A model generated the notes under the pieces. The model made no database searches. It worked only from the letters and a program-made list of their open reading frames with translations, and was not told the DNA's origin. Positions 20,830-33,014 of a stretch of 64,000 nt of DNA are shown here, piece after piece. Where the stretch lies: the NCBI GenBank assembly GCA_963575745.1, contig CAUYUJ010001337.1, positions 124,001 through 188,000 on the forward strand, in the 5' to 3' direction. The stretch is from Prorocentrum cordatum. Lineage: Eukaryota; Sar; Dinophyceae; Prorocentrales; Prorocentraceae. Each line of letters opens with the position of its first letter. Within the stretch, counting starts at the first letter, position 1. A program made the translations under genes and the position numbers.

Positions 20830-23800
20830 ATGAAGCTTCCGATGCAGGCTGCGAACGTAAGAAGGGGGACACTATTTCGAAGGGCCCCCCAAGCAGCTTT
20901 TTCGGATGACAGACGGCGTGTGCCGGCGCGGCAATTTTCGCAGACGCTGTTTCTTGGCGGTGGAAGGGGGAAACTATCGCGGATTTTTCCCAAGGACCGT
21001 GTTTTGGACGGCACAAAGGGGAAGCTGGCGCGATTGACTCCGCAGGCCCCCCTGGTGGATCATAGAAAATGGGAGCGATCGCCATTCTGGTCCGAAACGC
21101 AGTCACCGGTCCAGAGAGAGGGCAGAGGCCTTTGGAATTGCGCACACGGGCGAACCCTCTACGAGGGGAGAAGGACACGCGTGCGAATTGTGTCCCAGGG
21201 GCGCCCGATGACAGAGAAGAGGGGTGATCGGCGGCTAGGTTCTCTCCAGACGCGCCCCGTGAACGACAGAAAGGAAAGACTATCGCGTTTTGCGTCGCAG
21301 GCGTGTCTTCTGCGTCTTGCTGCGCGCGCGTCGGGCCGCGAAGCGCGCCGCGCGGGGAAATCTCGCAGAGTTCGCGCGCGGCGCTCGCCGGGGATTGGCT
21401 GCAACCGCAAATCAGGGAGGCAACAGAGAAGGAGCCATCCGAACAGGGAGGGCGCGGAGACTGTTGGCGAAGGGGTGCTGCGAGTGGCCGTCGCGTGGGC
21501 CATGTACGCGTCGCCTGCTTTGTGTGCAGAACTCCGGGTGTTGGCAGAGGACGTGGACACTCTGGGGCGCTTTGAGAATAAGTGTGTCCAAATTGCAATA
21601 GCTAAGATGCGTCGAGGACAATGGCGAAGGGACGCTCTCAGAAGTTTTGAACGAAGTTGCGCCAATCACGTGGTCTCTGGGGAGAGCATGGGGGATCCGG
21701 ATGCGCGGCAGAACATGTTGGCCGCCGAGGCATGGTTGCGTTGCCAACAAACGTTCGTCTGGGTGTACGAGGCGCAAAGTGTGGCACACTTCATGCAAAG
21801 AACTCTGCTCGTAAAATGGCCGTTGGGCGATGTCGGAGGGAGTTGTGTAGGTGCAGCCGTGTGGTTCGCGGAGGGCCATCTGGTGCGCGTAGGTCAAGGA
21901 TGGCGCAGCCTGCGCGGAGTGGAAGGAGCACGTGGGCATGCACCGTGGTTGCGGTTTGCTGCCGGCGGTCGCGGCGTCGCGGGGCCACCGAGCAGCGCCA
22001 CCGCGGAAGGAGAGGACGAGAGAAGCGCGAACGGAAGAGGGCGCGAGGCAGCTGACTGTGCATCTCGCGTGCCCGCCACGATGGACGCAACTGGCCGTAG
22101 CTGCCAAGAAGGACAGAGGACGTGCACGAGAAGCGCCAGTCACGCAGCCGCTCGGCCGTTGGGGTGGGCGCGAGGCTCGCCGCAGCCCGTGTCGGGGGCG
22201 CTGCAGCGCTACGTGTCCGCGTTGAACAATGGCGCAGGCAGGAGTCTGGGGTACCTCCAAGGTATAGAATTCGGTGGTGGTGGCGACTGCTTGTTTTTGA
22301 GCATCGCAGGGATCCTCGCGCGCATGGTAGTTCACGGTGGCGAACCAGCGCAACACGTCTTGCAGAAAATCCCGAAGAGTGTGTTCGACGAAGGTCAGCG
22401 CGCGGTCATGCTCGAGCTTCGACGCCAAGCTGCACAGGTGTTTCACGCGTGGGACGACCTGGATGTGCTGAATTTCATGATAACTGCGTGCATGCGAGCG
22501 CGCCACAGAGACCACCCGGACGAGTGGGATCCTTTCGAAGTACTGCACGCGTGCAATATGCAAGCATTGGCGTCGCCAGATAATGTTCCAGATGCAGTCC
22601 GCGCGTGGCAGGACGAACCCGACGGGGACGCCGTGGCCATCGTTGGATGCACGGACGCGCGGCGTGGCGGTGGGGCGTCGCAGGAAATACACGTTCGCAT
22701 ACCTCGCGGCGCCGCAGGTTTGCTGCAGCTTCGGTGCACATTAGAGGACGTGATGAGCCGCCCAGGCCACGCGCATTGGGGTGCCGAAACGGACGTGGCC
22801 AGTTTGAGCGACAGACTACAATTGGGGGTCCTCTTGTTCAGAGACCGGTTGCCGTCCGGCTCGCGCAGTTCTGTGTACAGTATCGGCAGCGAACAACGCG
22901 ATTTCTCTCATTGGATTGCGCTGTGGTGGGAGGAGCCAACGCATTTCCGAGGAGCGGAACTCGACGGTCGGGCTTTCTGGACCGATACGACGCTACCGCG
23001 GGCGTTGCGCGACCAGTACGCTGCGTGCAACGAGAACGCTGGTAGGCGGGTGGAGGAGCGTCCAAGAGTAACGCCGCCGCCGCCGCGCATGGAACTGGAA
23101 AGGGACGTGGCGCGTGAGCGGCGGAGAGCAATCACCGCAGAGAGCGCGAGTGATCCCGGCGCGAGCGCCTCGGGCGCGCTGGGGTCGCCACCACCTGGCC
23201 ATGAGCCCGGGGCACAAGAAGCCGGAGCACGCAAGCGGCGGCGGGCTGGGGCCACCGTGGGCGACAGCGGCAAATCGAGGAAAGGTTTGGTTGCCGCGTG
23301 GAGCGGGGGGGGGTGTGGCGACGCGGCTGGGTGCGCCGCCGACTGCGCGGGAAGCGCCATCGGATCGGCAGCGGGTGGCGGTGGAAACGCGGCCGGGGAG
23401 AAAGGAAAGGAGAAAGATCCATCGGGGAGCGTCGGAGACGGCGCCCCCCCAGCGGACGCAATGCAGCAGGCGTTCTACAATGTCGGCGTAGACGCGGCGT
23501 CGAAAGATCCCCGACGGACCCGAGAAGTCCTCGTGGCAGCTGCTGCAGCCAGTGTACGGCGTCACCCAACCGTGCCCGCGGATCCAGACGACCCCGCGCA
23601 ACCATGGTCGCAAGCCCTGGCGGAGGACATGGCCGTGGAGTTGCCAGTCGTGCACTGTGCGTTCGTGGGATGTACGTGGCGGTCGGAGGTAGTAGGCGAG
23701 TTGTGCGGGCACGTCCGCGAGGTGCACGGTTCCGTCGTGATGCCCATCGCCGAACTTGTTCATCCAGCGGACGAGGACGAGGACCTCCGTATCACGGCGG

Positions 23801-24129
23801 CGTACAATGCAATCGTTGCACGTGCTGTTCGGGGTGGTGCGCCGCTAGCGGCATACTCCTTGCACAGACGGAGCCTGGCCATGTACGCGAAAGCAACGCA
23901 ACAGAAGAGCATCGCGTCTCCAATTTGTTTTCTGTGCGCCTGCACGTTTCCTTGGGTGGAAGGTAGACGGGGGAACCAGATTGCCTGGGAGCAACCGTTT
24001 AAGGCAGCCGTGGGCGACCCGACGCGAGTGGTTCGGTTTGGTGATTGGACCATGAAGGAAGTGCAAGCGCGGTTCAGCATCGACGCGTACCTGCGGGACT
24101 ACTGTCACGAGCCAGGGAACAGCGCATAG
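20830..24129 (+). pseudogene. RepHel N-terminal part, copy 2 (17-aa repeats + OTU + zinc finger)
   Basis: The ATG at 20830 (MKLPMQAANV) is preferred because the repeat array begins 11 codons later. The frame is open further upstream, but that stretch includes the hairpin. Order: nine 17-residue repeats (20863-21321); a basic Arg/Ala linker; a ~150-residue region of unknown function containing FVWVYEAQSVAHFMQRTLLV (about 21480-21900); then the OTU domain, linker and C2H2 finger nearly identical to copy 1. Translation stops at a TAG (24127-24129) where copy 1 has TTG. Because this copy is so close to copy 1 here, it shows what the missing N terminus of copy 1 is likely to look like. A readable truncated OTU protein of about 1,099 residues would result if expressed. 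Confidence 0.75.
20863..21321 (+). repeat. Nine 51-bp units encoding nine 17-residue basic repeats
   Basis: Nine consecutive units of exactly 51 bp. They read RGTLFRRAPQAAFSDDR, RRVPARQFSQTLFLGGG, RGKLSRIFPKDRVLDGT, KGKLARLTPQAPLVDHR, KWERSPFWSETQSPVQR, EGRGLWNCAHGRTLYEG, RRTRVRIVSQGRPMTEK, RGDRRLGSLQTRPVNDR and KERLSRFASQACLLRLA. Approximate consensus: K/R-G-x-L-x-R-x-x-P/S-Q-x-x-x-x-D-x-R. At DNA level the best-kept word is GGAAACTATCGCG. Length is constant although sequence has drifted widely. Confidence 0.8.
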
Positions 24130-27100
24130 GACCTCGAGGAGGCGTGGTATCGGGAAGACTTCACGGACTGGCTTGTGAAAGTGCCGACACCGTGCGGTGA
24201 AGTGTTAATTCTGTGTTGCCCCGAAGATCAGCGGTGCCACAGGGGGTGCCAGGAGAAGGGAACCGCGTGTCCCGAATGCGAAGTGCCTCTTTGCGAGGAA
24301 TGCAAGGTAGAGGTGGAAACGCCGCATCGGCGGCGAGTTGCCGCGACCCCGGCGGTCCCGCGCCGGAGCCTTGCGAACGACTTGATGGCGTTCTATGCGC
24401 CAGATCGCATGTACACCGAGGGCATGACGGTGATGGAGATGATTTGTTGCAGCCCTTGCATTACGTCGATGATTTGTTTTTCGCTGGAGGTGAAGTGCCA
24501 GAACGACCGGGAAAGCAGTGCGGGCAGAGAGAACCTGTTTGACAGCGCGGCAGGGTTCCACAGCGGGCGTCTGGCGGCGCGCGGGAATGCTACGAGCTTC
24601 TTGCTGCCGTGGCAGGGGATATTACGAGAGCTCCGTCAGCTCGAGAAGGAAGGGCGCCAGGGCGGCGACTCGGCGGTGCCAATCGTGGGTGAGAAATTGG
24701 GGTCGGTGGTGCAGATCCTTCTGAAAGTCAACGACGCCACGAGCAAGGACAACCTGCCGCGATTCATTCATCAGGCAAATGTACGGCGCGAGGTTGTGAA
24801 GCGCCACATCAAGATGATGAAGCACCGCGGGCACCGAGCTTTCGCCAATGTCAACGTGGAGGCGATGGAGAGAAAGGCCGATCAATTGCCGCAGGACGGC
24901 GTGCCTCCGGAGATTCTCCGGCTGCTTCCGCACGACACCACGTTGGACAAGCTTATGGTGCAGAAGAACGCGACGCCCTGTGATGGGGCGCGAGATTCGG
25001 TGGGAGCGGCTGCGCGCGACATGGACTTGCGTACGCCGAATGCCGTCATGATGGAGAAGTCGTCGGTGGACGAGGTGGATGCAAACAGATTGAGGCAGGG
25101 TGCGTTTGAACATGTGTCGGGCAGGCCGCGCGCCGCAAACGCGGTCGTACAGACTGGCGCATTGGCAATGGAAGCGAAAAGCTTCGCGCTGCGTCTGGCA
25201 AGTACGTGGACAGGCAGGTGCGACAGACCCGAGTGCCCGTGCGGTGGAGACAGGGACGAGCGTGCTCTTGCGAGGACGAGCAGAATGGGAGACAAGGCGG
25301 CCAACGTGGATACGGAGACATTGCAATTTCGGCTTTGGGAGATGCTGGAAACAGACGCGACCCGCATTCGGTACGTGGTGTATCCGGGCCGTGCGATGAT
25401 GAATCAGTTTGTGCCGTGGTTTTTCGGCGTGGCATTCCCGTTTTGTTTCAAGTACGGGGTGGGCATGCCGGACATGCCTGAGTGGCAGGAGAATGCGCGA
25501 CATCGACGTGGCCCAGCGGCGCCCCGCGTGGAGCTGGCTCTGTGGGCGCGCATCATGACGCGTCGGGTGGAGTCTCAATTCCGGCGCGAGTGGCGGTTTG
25601 GTTTTACGGTGTCGTCGGTTTTGTTTCAAAGTTCCGTGAATATGGCCCGATCCGTCCGCTTGGCGGACTATAGAAAGGACGGGGAGACGGAATGCCAGTA
25701 TTCGCAAGGCGAACTCGAGAAGGCAGCCGTGAGCATCGTAGATGCTTTGCATGGTACGTACAAGGATCCGTCAACCGGGAAATCCTCCAACGCGCGCGGA
25801 GATTTCTCGAAGCTGAAATATGTGAAGTCGCTCGACCCGATAGCGAAACGATTGGCTGCAGGAGCCAGCGCGGTCGCTCGCAAGATCGAAGGGACCAACG
25901 AGGTGCGGACGCTCATGAGGTACGACACCCATGCTGCTCGAATCGCCCACGGGGTACCGTTGTTTTTCACCATGTCCCCAGACGAGAGGCGCAACCTGGT
26001 AATGGCGCGGCTGTCGCGGTCTCGAAGAAAGGACCCCGTGAATCGTAGTGCTGCGCGGGAACTGCACGGCCCCACGCATGGCGGGTTGTGGGAGCCGTCG
26101 CTGGCGCACAAGGATGAAATATCTGGACATGCCGTGACGAGAGATCGGCGCGGGCGGGCGGGGGAGGGCGGATCGGGCACAGAGGGGGCAGAGGGTGATG
26201 ACGACGTTGACATGGCAGTGCCTCTGGCGATGTTGGCAGATGCCGTTTCCGCGTCGGACGAGAGAAGAGCAGTGCTGGCTCGGGACCCGCTGGCGGGCGT
26301 CGACGGGTTTCGGGTAATCGTGGGCCTTGTGTTTGAGTACATATTGGGCATGCGGTATTGTCAAGGTGCCCAGATTGCGAGTGCGCGGATTTGCTTGGCA
26401 GCAACGCGACGGCGGTGGGTGGGTGCTTGGGTCGCGTGGACGGGGTGTACGGCAGCATTGAAGCTCAGAAGTCGGCTGGAAGTCTGCATTTGCACGTGCA
26501 AGTATTCGTTCAGTGTTTGCACCGGCATACCCCGTTGCACGAACTGCTACAGCTGCCGACAGATGTGCTAGAGGGGCTGGTAGAAGAATACAAGAGGTAC
26601 AAGAGGAACGCGAGTCGTCAGGAGTACGCTGACGTAGAAGGTTGGAGGGGCAGGAAAACGGAGGTGGAGAAGGCGTGGCCCTCGTACCGCGAGACCGCGG
26701 ATCTGGTCGCAGCGCCGGAGTACTTACACAGCGGCCAGACTAATGGTTCGGGAGGGTCGGAAGGAGGCGGTAGGAAATCAACGAGCGGCAATGGGGTAAC
26801 AGAAGATGGGGACAAGGGAATTGAGAAAGGGCGAACCTGGCTGCGAGAGTACCTCGGTGTCTGGGTGCAAAAGGGGCAGGAGTTTCGACAGAACCACGTG
26901 CACCAGTGGAGTAAGCGTTTGCAGCGCGTGGTACCGTTGGCACATTGTCAGAGGACAGACGACATGACGCAGTGCAAAAGCTTTTTCCCGCGCACGACGT
27001 GGCTCGTAGATCGCGCAGTAGTGTTGTGCCAAGGTTTTTTTGAAAAACCGCGACATGCCGCGAGCAGGGAGGAGGAACATGACAGGGTGCTTGCACGGGC

Positions 27101-27964
27101 CCATGAACGAAGAGAACCTGAACGGAACGCTGCCAGCGATGCTAAGCGGCGCGGGGGGGTTGAATTTTAACAGCGATTTGCAGATCCCGTACAGGTTCCC
27201 AGTGACGGAAGCGACGCACGACAGTTGTGTGTGCGAAGAGCGGTGCTGGGAGACGGATCGACCCGTAGACATGGTTCTGGCAGCGCAACGAGCGCAGAAT
27301 GCAGCAGCGGGGTATGCGGCGGACTATCAGTGCAAGCGGTGTGCCCCGTCGTTCAACGAGGTGAGGGAGATCAAAAAGGGCCACCGCGCGCTGGCGGAGC
27401 AGACGAAGGACAGGACCGCGGCGTACCGAGCGAACAGGCACATGAAGAGGTTTCTCAGTGACATGTACGGGAGAGGCGTGGTGCGGTCAGCGCAGGAGAG
27501 TGCGAATCTGCGAGCGTACCGAGACCCTAGAGACGTGACTGGTGCCGAGAGTATCAAGACTGCGAAGACAGCTATGATCCCGGGAGCAGAAGCCGTACGA
27601 ATGGCGGAACAGATCTGTGCAGACGGCGTCGACGTTGCCGTGTCGGCGTCGGGGATTCTGGAAGCGGACAAACGCGAAGGGTCGAAAAAGGTTCGAATTG
27701 TGTCTAAGAGTCCAGTGTACCTGTATGGCATGCGGCCGGTGACGCTCCTGGTGCGCCCGACTTGGCACACCTATCGTTGTATGAGTTCCTGCGGTATTGG
27801 CGCATCGAGTTGGCTGCATTTCCCCGTGCCGGAGCAGAGGTAGCAGCTGCGGCCAGCAACGATTACCAAGCGCAACTGACGCAATCCGGAATTCAGAAGG
27901 TTCGCGATGCCGACCAGGAGAGAGCGAATCCCGACGCGGATGGGGCACGGCCGGGAGCCCAGCT
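24130..27964 (+). pseudogene. RepHel Rep-domain part, copy 2 (frameshifted)
   Basis: Nearly identical to copy 1 positions 1940-5774, which include the HUH motif and the two tyrosines, but broken. A 1-bp deletion near 26362 (GTCAAGG versus GTCCGAGG) shifts frame just before the HUH region. An extra T in a run near 27029 and a 1-bp deletion near 27740 follow. The result is three overlapping frames (24175-26571, 26358-27170, 27040-27843). The lesions are few and the rest is intact, so inactivation is recent relative to the split from copy 1. Confidence 0.85.
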
Positions 27965-28077
27965 TTTTTTTTTGGTTTTTTTTTGTTGTTGTTTTTTTTG
28001 AATTTGTTTTTTTTTGTTTTTTTTGTGATTTTGAATTTTTTGTTTTTTTGTTTTGTTTTTTTTTGTTTTTTTTGTTT
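27965..28077 (+). repeat. 113-bp T-rich insertion in copy 2
   Basis: Copy 1 reads CAGCTGAAAGCC at 5771-5782. In copy 2 the same sequence is split after CAGCT by about 113 bp of T runs with G and a few A. It marks the exact point where identity to copy 1 drops. It could be a poly(A) tail inserted in reverse, a replication-slippage product or an assembly junction. Confidence 0.85.
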
Positions 28078-31000
28078 GAAAGCCGGAGTGGATTATGTGA
28101 TTAAAGAAATAAAGGACGAATGGGGTAGTTGGTAGTTATTCATGGGTGCCGTTTTTCCGGATGTTTTCCGGAACTGAAAACCTTGAGAAAACGGTGGTGT
28201 TGGTGCGGAAAACGATCGCACGCGGAACTAAAGCGTTTCATGGGGCGCCGCAGCCGAAACACGGCACGGGGGAGGGAGGAAAGAAACGGGTCTTGTGGAT
28301 GGTATATTGTCAGGGCGTTTACACTTCTTGACGATGTCGATTATTGGGGAGTACCGCACCCCTGCGCGATTCTTGGAGAGCGCAAGGGGTCGGGGGCGGA
28401 GGCTCTTTAGAGTGGTTTTAAAGAAAACGGCATTGCAATGGGAAGAAAAAACTAGAGGTACGTGCAGAACTACATGTGCGTGGTGGACTTGCGACCAGTC
28501 GCGGAGGAAGATCTCGTGAAGCACGAGGACGAGCTGTGCAGCGATTCAGAACTGGATCCGAGAATGTCGACGCGGCGACTAGACGGAAGACGCGCGTGGG
28601 AGGCGCGTCCATGGAGAAAGAGGACTGGCGGACAAATGCACAGGCGGCATGCGAAAAGGAGAAGAGCCGGGAGGCCATGGCCAGAGGCGACGTCGTGTGG
28701 GGCGAGAGACCGAGTCGAAAGAATCGATAGCGCAAGAAGCTCGGAGGGGAAGGCGTGTTGAGGTGGGATGACGCGGCAGTGCAGAAAGCGCAAGCGGTGG
28801 CGGCGGCGTCGAGGGCCGCGGAAGGCAGCGGCGCGGGTGGAGCGGAAGGTGCCCCAGAGGTGGTGGCGGCCAAGGAAGCATCTGCGTCGAGTGTGCGGAA
28901 GTGGAGAAAAGAGCTTGCGGATAGCGGGTTGAACGCGGGCCAGCGTAGCGTCGTGTGTTTGCGCAAGATTTCGCGAGTTCCGCGAGCGGCAAGAAAACAG
29001 GCCAGAGTAGTTCTGATATGCAGCCCCTCGTGTGGATGTTGCATGGTGGTCGGGGGGCCGGAAAACGTTTCGTCATGGGCAAGATTCGGAAGGAGCTGTT
29101 CGAAAAAGAGCTGGGGTGGACGCGCGGCATAGATTTCCAGGCGGCAGCGTTGCAGGCTACAAACGCGTCAGCTCTCGACGGGGTTACGATTCACAGTGCA
29201 TTTGGGCTCGGTGTGAACGAAGCGAACGAGAAGAAGGTCGCGGCGGGCGATGCCGATGCAGAGACGAAGAATAAATCGAAGAAAGAGCTAGCGGCGCAGC
29301 GTATGTCACAGTGGAAGTGGCTGATTGTGGACGAGGTGAGCATGGTCAGCGCGAACTTCAATGCGGAGCTGGACTCGCACTTGCGGTCGTGCATGTCAGC
29401 TGCGAGTGTCGCGGAGGTAGGTGGAGACGGCGTGGCCAGGCCCTTCGGTGGCGTGAATGTGCTGTTCTGCGGCGACTTGGACGGCCATCAATGCGCTTCC
29501 CACGTCGTAGTAAAACAAACGCGAGGAAGTACGCGCCGGTTGCCGCGGATGACCACGGACAGTATATCTTTTGGGGCGCTGGAGGCGAAGGGGCAGTGCA
29601 GGGCATGACGGAGTTGACGGAGTGCAAGCGCGCGGAGGATCAAGACGACGGGTTTCTCGCTGTGCAGGGCGAGTTCCGCCGAGGGGCGTTGCCTGAACGC
29701 GCGCGCACTTTTTTGCATGGCGCACCGACGGATGTGCCGGGGTCGTGGGTGAACGGTGCACCGTTGTGCGGAAACACGCGTTGTCTCGAAGACATAGAGG
29801 CAATTGCGAAACAAAACGAGCTCGAATGTGACGCTTGCAAAGCTGAGCGGGAGAAGAGAAAGCTCGTTGCGACGTCGCCAGAAGACGCGCGGTTTCGGGA
29901 GGAGAAACTAAAGTCTTGATGCTGTCGCCCATTTATGTAACCAAGACACACCATTCGTTGCACGTTGGGAAGCAGTGAGGTGTGCAATGTGCAACGCACG
30001 AGGAGAACAGCTGCTCTGGGTCGCAGCCAGGGACCGCCCTTGCCATGGGGGGGAACAGAGGCGCCCGTACACGGTGGATGATAAGATACGTTGGCTGGGG
30101 TACCACGAGAAGGAGTGCGCAAGCTTGCCCGGGTGGCTGCCGCTGGCCAAGGGGATGCCCGTGGCTTTGGGAGACCACTTGGATCGGTCAAAGAAGCAAC
30201 TTTTGCGGGGGCGTGCAGCGACGATCCATGGATGGGTGTTGCACGAGGACGAGGTCGTGGGAGATGAAGACGAGGAAGTGTTGTTGCATCTACCGACAGT
30301 GATTGTGTTGGATTTCCATACGAAGGAGTGGCACCTGCCCGGGTGGGAGCCGGGGCTGTATCCGATCTTCCCGTCGAAAGGGCGGCAATGGTTCTTGGGT
30401 GGGTATCGGAAGCACCCTGTGTTGAGTGTGAAACGTACCCAGTTTATGATGACCTCGGCTCTTGCAGTAGCGGCGCACTCTGCACAGGGCCGGACCATGG
30501 GAGCAGTAATAGCGGACCTTGAAAGAGGGCGCGGCGTGAGTTGGATGTCAAGTTACGTCGCCATCGCGCGCGTGCGCAGGCGGGAGAACCTGCTGATCTT
30601 CCGGCCTTTTGACAGGAGGCCGTACAACGCAGGCGAGATGGCGGGCGCGAAGAAATTATTGCAGGTGCTGCGGGGGGGGGCCGTAGATTGGGATGAATGG
30701 GAAGCGGAGCTGATGCCAAGAGATCAGTGCGAGCGTTGCCGGCGGAGGTTGCTGGTAGAGGCGTTCCCGAAGTGCGAGTTCCAGAGGAAGGAGAGGCCGG
30801 CGTTCTGCAAAGAGTGCACGGAAGAGATGAAGAACGCTGACGAGAAATGGTGCACCACGTGCAGAGGGTGGGCCACGAGAGGGAGGGTGGAAGATGCGGA
30901 CGCGGCACGGGACGATCGGAAGTGGGGGGCAGCTGGCCGGCCGGCGGGGAGCCAAAGAAAGAAGGGTTTCGGGGTCACTCTTGCGCGAAAAAAGGGGGGG

Positions 31001-31715
31001 GGGTTTTTGCAGCCATGCAAAGCAAGGCAGACGTCGCGGGAGCGGCAACGCGAGTGGGGAGGATGTGCGCGGAAGGTTGCGAGTACGAAACGGTAAGTTG
31101 CCTGTGCTGTTATGACGCAAAGGCGGATTATGTCGGAGGCTTCAGGAAGAGAAGCAGAACGCTGCGGGCCAGAGGTTGTGTCGGAAATGCGCCGCCGAAC
31201 GTCAGAGGACGACGCTAGTGTCGAATAACAGGAAACGCGCGATCACATTGCGGTGTTCGAACAGCGACTGCCTGTCTGAGTTCCAAGAGGAGGCGGGGGT
31301 GTCCGAAGCTCAGAAGAAGCACCAAAGCAGCAGGGGAGAGGTTGTGTCGGAAATGCGCGGAAGAAACGAGATAGGGCGGACGCGCGAGTAGTCGAATTAA
31401 TAAGAACCGGAAAAGCTCGAGGCGGACGCGAAGCCGCTGCCGTGCGCGGCCCGTTGCGGAGGAAAAGGAACGTCTCGGACACGAGGGGACATTTTGACGC
31501 CTATACCAGCGGCGGGAACATGAAATACGACAAAAGGAAACAAATAGTGGGTGTGGACGGAGGCGCAAGGAACTCGGGTTCACAGCTCGCAGTTGCCAGG
31601 CGTATCAGTGCAGCGGCGCGTGCAAGAGAAGATTGCCGAAGTCGGCGTTCCCCGACCCGCGCGATGCCCCGCGCGACGCCAAAAAAAACACCCTGAAGTG
31701 CAAGACCTGCAAATG
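28078..31715 (+). pseudogene. RepHel helicase/zinc-finger part, copy 2 (diverged, shredded)
   Basis: Homologous to copy 1 positions 5776-9355 but about 8-10% different, with frequent small indels. Helicase fragments are readable at 28755-29132, 28955-29608, 29311-29919 and 29975-31096. Walker A reads GGRGAGKR (P and the final S replaced by R). The motif III region is disrupted after VLFCGD, losing the QLEPP segment. AHSAQG and a YVAIARVRRREN block are still present. The C-terminal zinc array (31080-31715) is broken by insertions. This half cannot encode an active helicase. Confidence 0.85.
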
Positions 31716-32915
31716 ATGCCGAATCGGGCACAGGAGGGGGAAGGGGAACGGGGACAGGAGATCGGGGGATGAGGCGGAGGATACGGGGGAGAACCATCGA
31801 AGATGACGAGGTGGAGCGGGCCAGGAACAAGAGGAGGGGGACGAGGAGGAGGGGGACGAGGAGAGGGTGGAGGAGGAAAATGAGAGGGACACTGAGATGA
31901 GGCTCTTGGTTGTGGTCTATGGGTGGGCGGTTCTTGTATGTGTATCGGGATTTCGCGGCACGCCTTTCGGGGGCTTGTGGACACAGTTTTGAAGTCGCTG
32001 GGAGGCCGAGGTGGAAAAGGCGGGTGAGGAGGAGGGGGGGGAGGAGGAAATGATCTGGGTCATGGATTATGGGTTCTTGCCTTCGGGAACGCGAATCCCG
32101 CTTGCGCAGTGATCGCTGGGATCTCTTGCGGGGTTTTTCGCGGGACTTTTGGGGGCAGTTTCGAAGCTTCTTGACGGCCGTTTTGGGGCCGTTCTGGGGC
32201 GTCGTATGGGGGCCTCTTGGGGCCTCTTGGGGGCGTCTTGGGGCGGTTCTTTGAGGCCTCTTGGGGTCTCTGTTGCCCTTCTACGGCCGTTTTTGGGCGG
32301 AAAGGCCGGATGTGTCGTTCGGGCTCCCCATCTTGGGCTACCCCTCTTGTGGCCCGTCTTGGGGCCCTCTTGGGCCGGTCTTGGGAGCCTCTTTGAGCTG
32401 TCTTGCGTACATCTTGGCCGGACTTAGTCGCCTCACCTTGGGGGGCTTGCCTTCTGAGGCCGCTTGGGGGCAGGTCTTGGGGTGCTCGTGGCCCGTCTTT
32501 CAACCCGGAGGGCACGACAAGTCGGAAATGATTTCAAAAGTCGTTTGTTACCATAGGAATTTGACGATTTTTCTGGCGTTTTTTTTCGTGGGCTCTTCTG
32601 AGAACTGCTCTTGGAAGCTTCGTGGGCCGTCTTGGAGGCCTCTTGGCTCGTCTTGGGGCCATTTTGGGCGTCTTGGAGCGCTCGTTTGGCGTCTCGAGGC
32701 CCTCGTGGGCCGTCTTGGAGGCGTTTTGGGACATTCTTGGCCCGTCTGGAGCTCCTTTTGGGCCCAAAAGAGCCCCGTGAGTCGTTCGTCCCGGGCCCGG
32801 GGGGGGGGCCATCAGGGGGGGGTCAAATCGCCGGTTGGGGGCCCTGGGGGGGGGACTATTAAGGGGGGGGGAACTATCTCACACGCCTAGAGACCCACAA
32901 GGGTGGCTCGGCGGC
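31716..32915 (+). repeat. Noncoding 3' tail of Helitron copy 2
   Basis: Homologue of 9356-10520, with the same GGA-rich start and GGCC-CTTGGGG array (about 32105-32790), diverged by roughly 10% and with indels. Ends with the shared CTAGAGACCCACAAGGG near 32887-32903. Confidence 0.75.
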
Positions 32916-33014
32916 ACTTGAACCTGCTCCCAGGAGGCCTCCAACAAACACCCGAAAAGTCTGCAGAGGATCCGAAGAACTCCCCAGGGGCCCGAAACGG
33001 AGGCAGACGGGGCA

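Larger units (their letters stand above)
20540..32915 (+). mobile_element. Helitron/Helentron-type transposon, copy 2 (degraded)
   Basis: From 22191 it aligns to copy 1 (offset 22190), and it includes about 1.65 kb of 5' sequence that copy 1 lacks in this window. The 5' limit is a guess: coding sequence begins near 20830 and a structured region starts near 20540. The 3' limit near 32915 is where the match to copy 1 stops. Identity to copy 1 is about 99.5% up to 27964, by eye. From 28078 to the end it is roughly 90% with many small indels. A 113-bp T-rich insertion sits at the junction. Confidence 0.82.

Noticed and set aside
20863-21321. CRISPR-like reading of the 51-bp array
   Set aside because: Units are degenerate along their whole length and coding; no repeat/spacer alternation.
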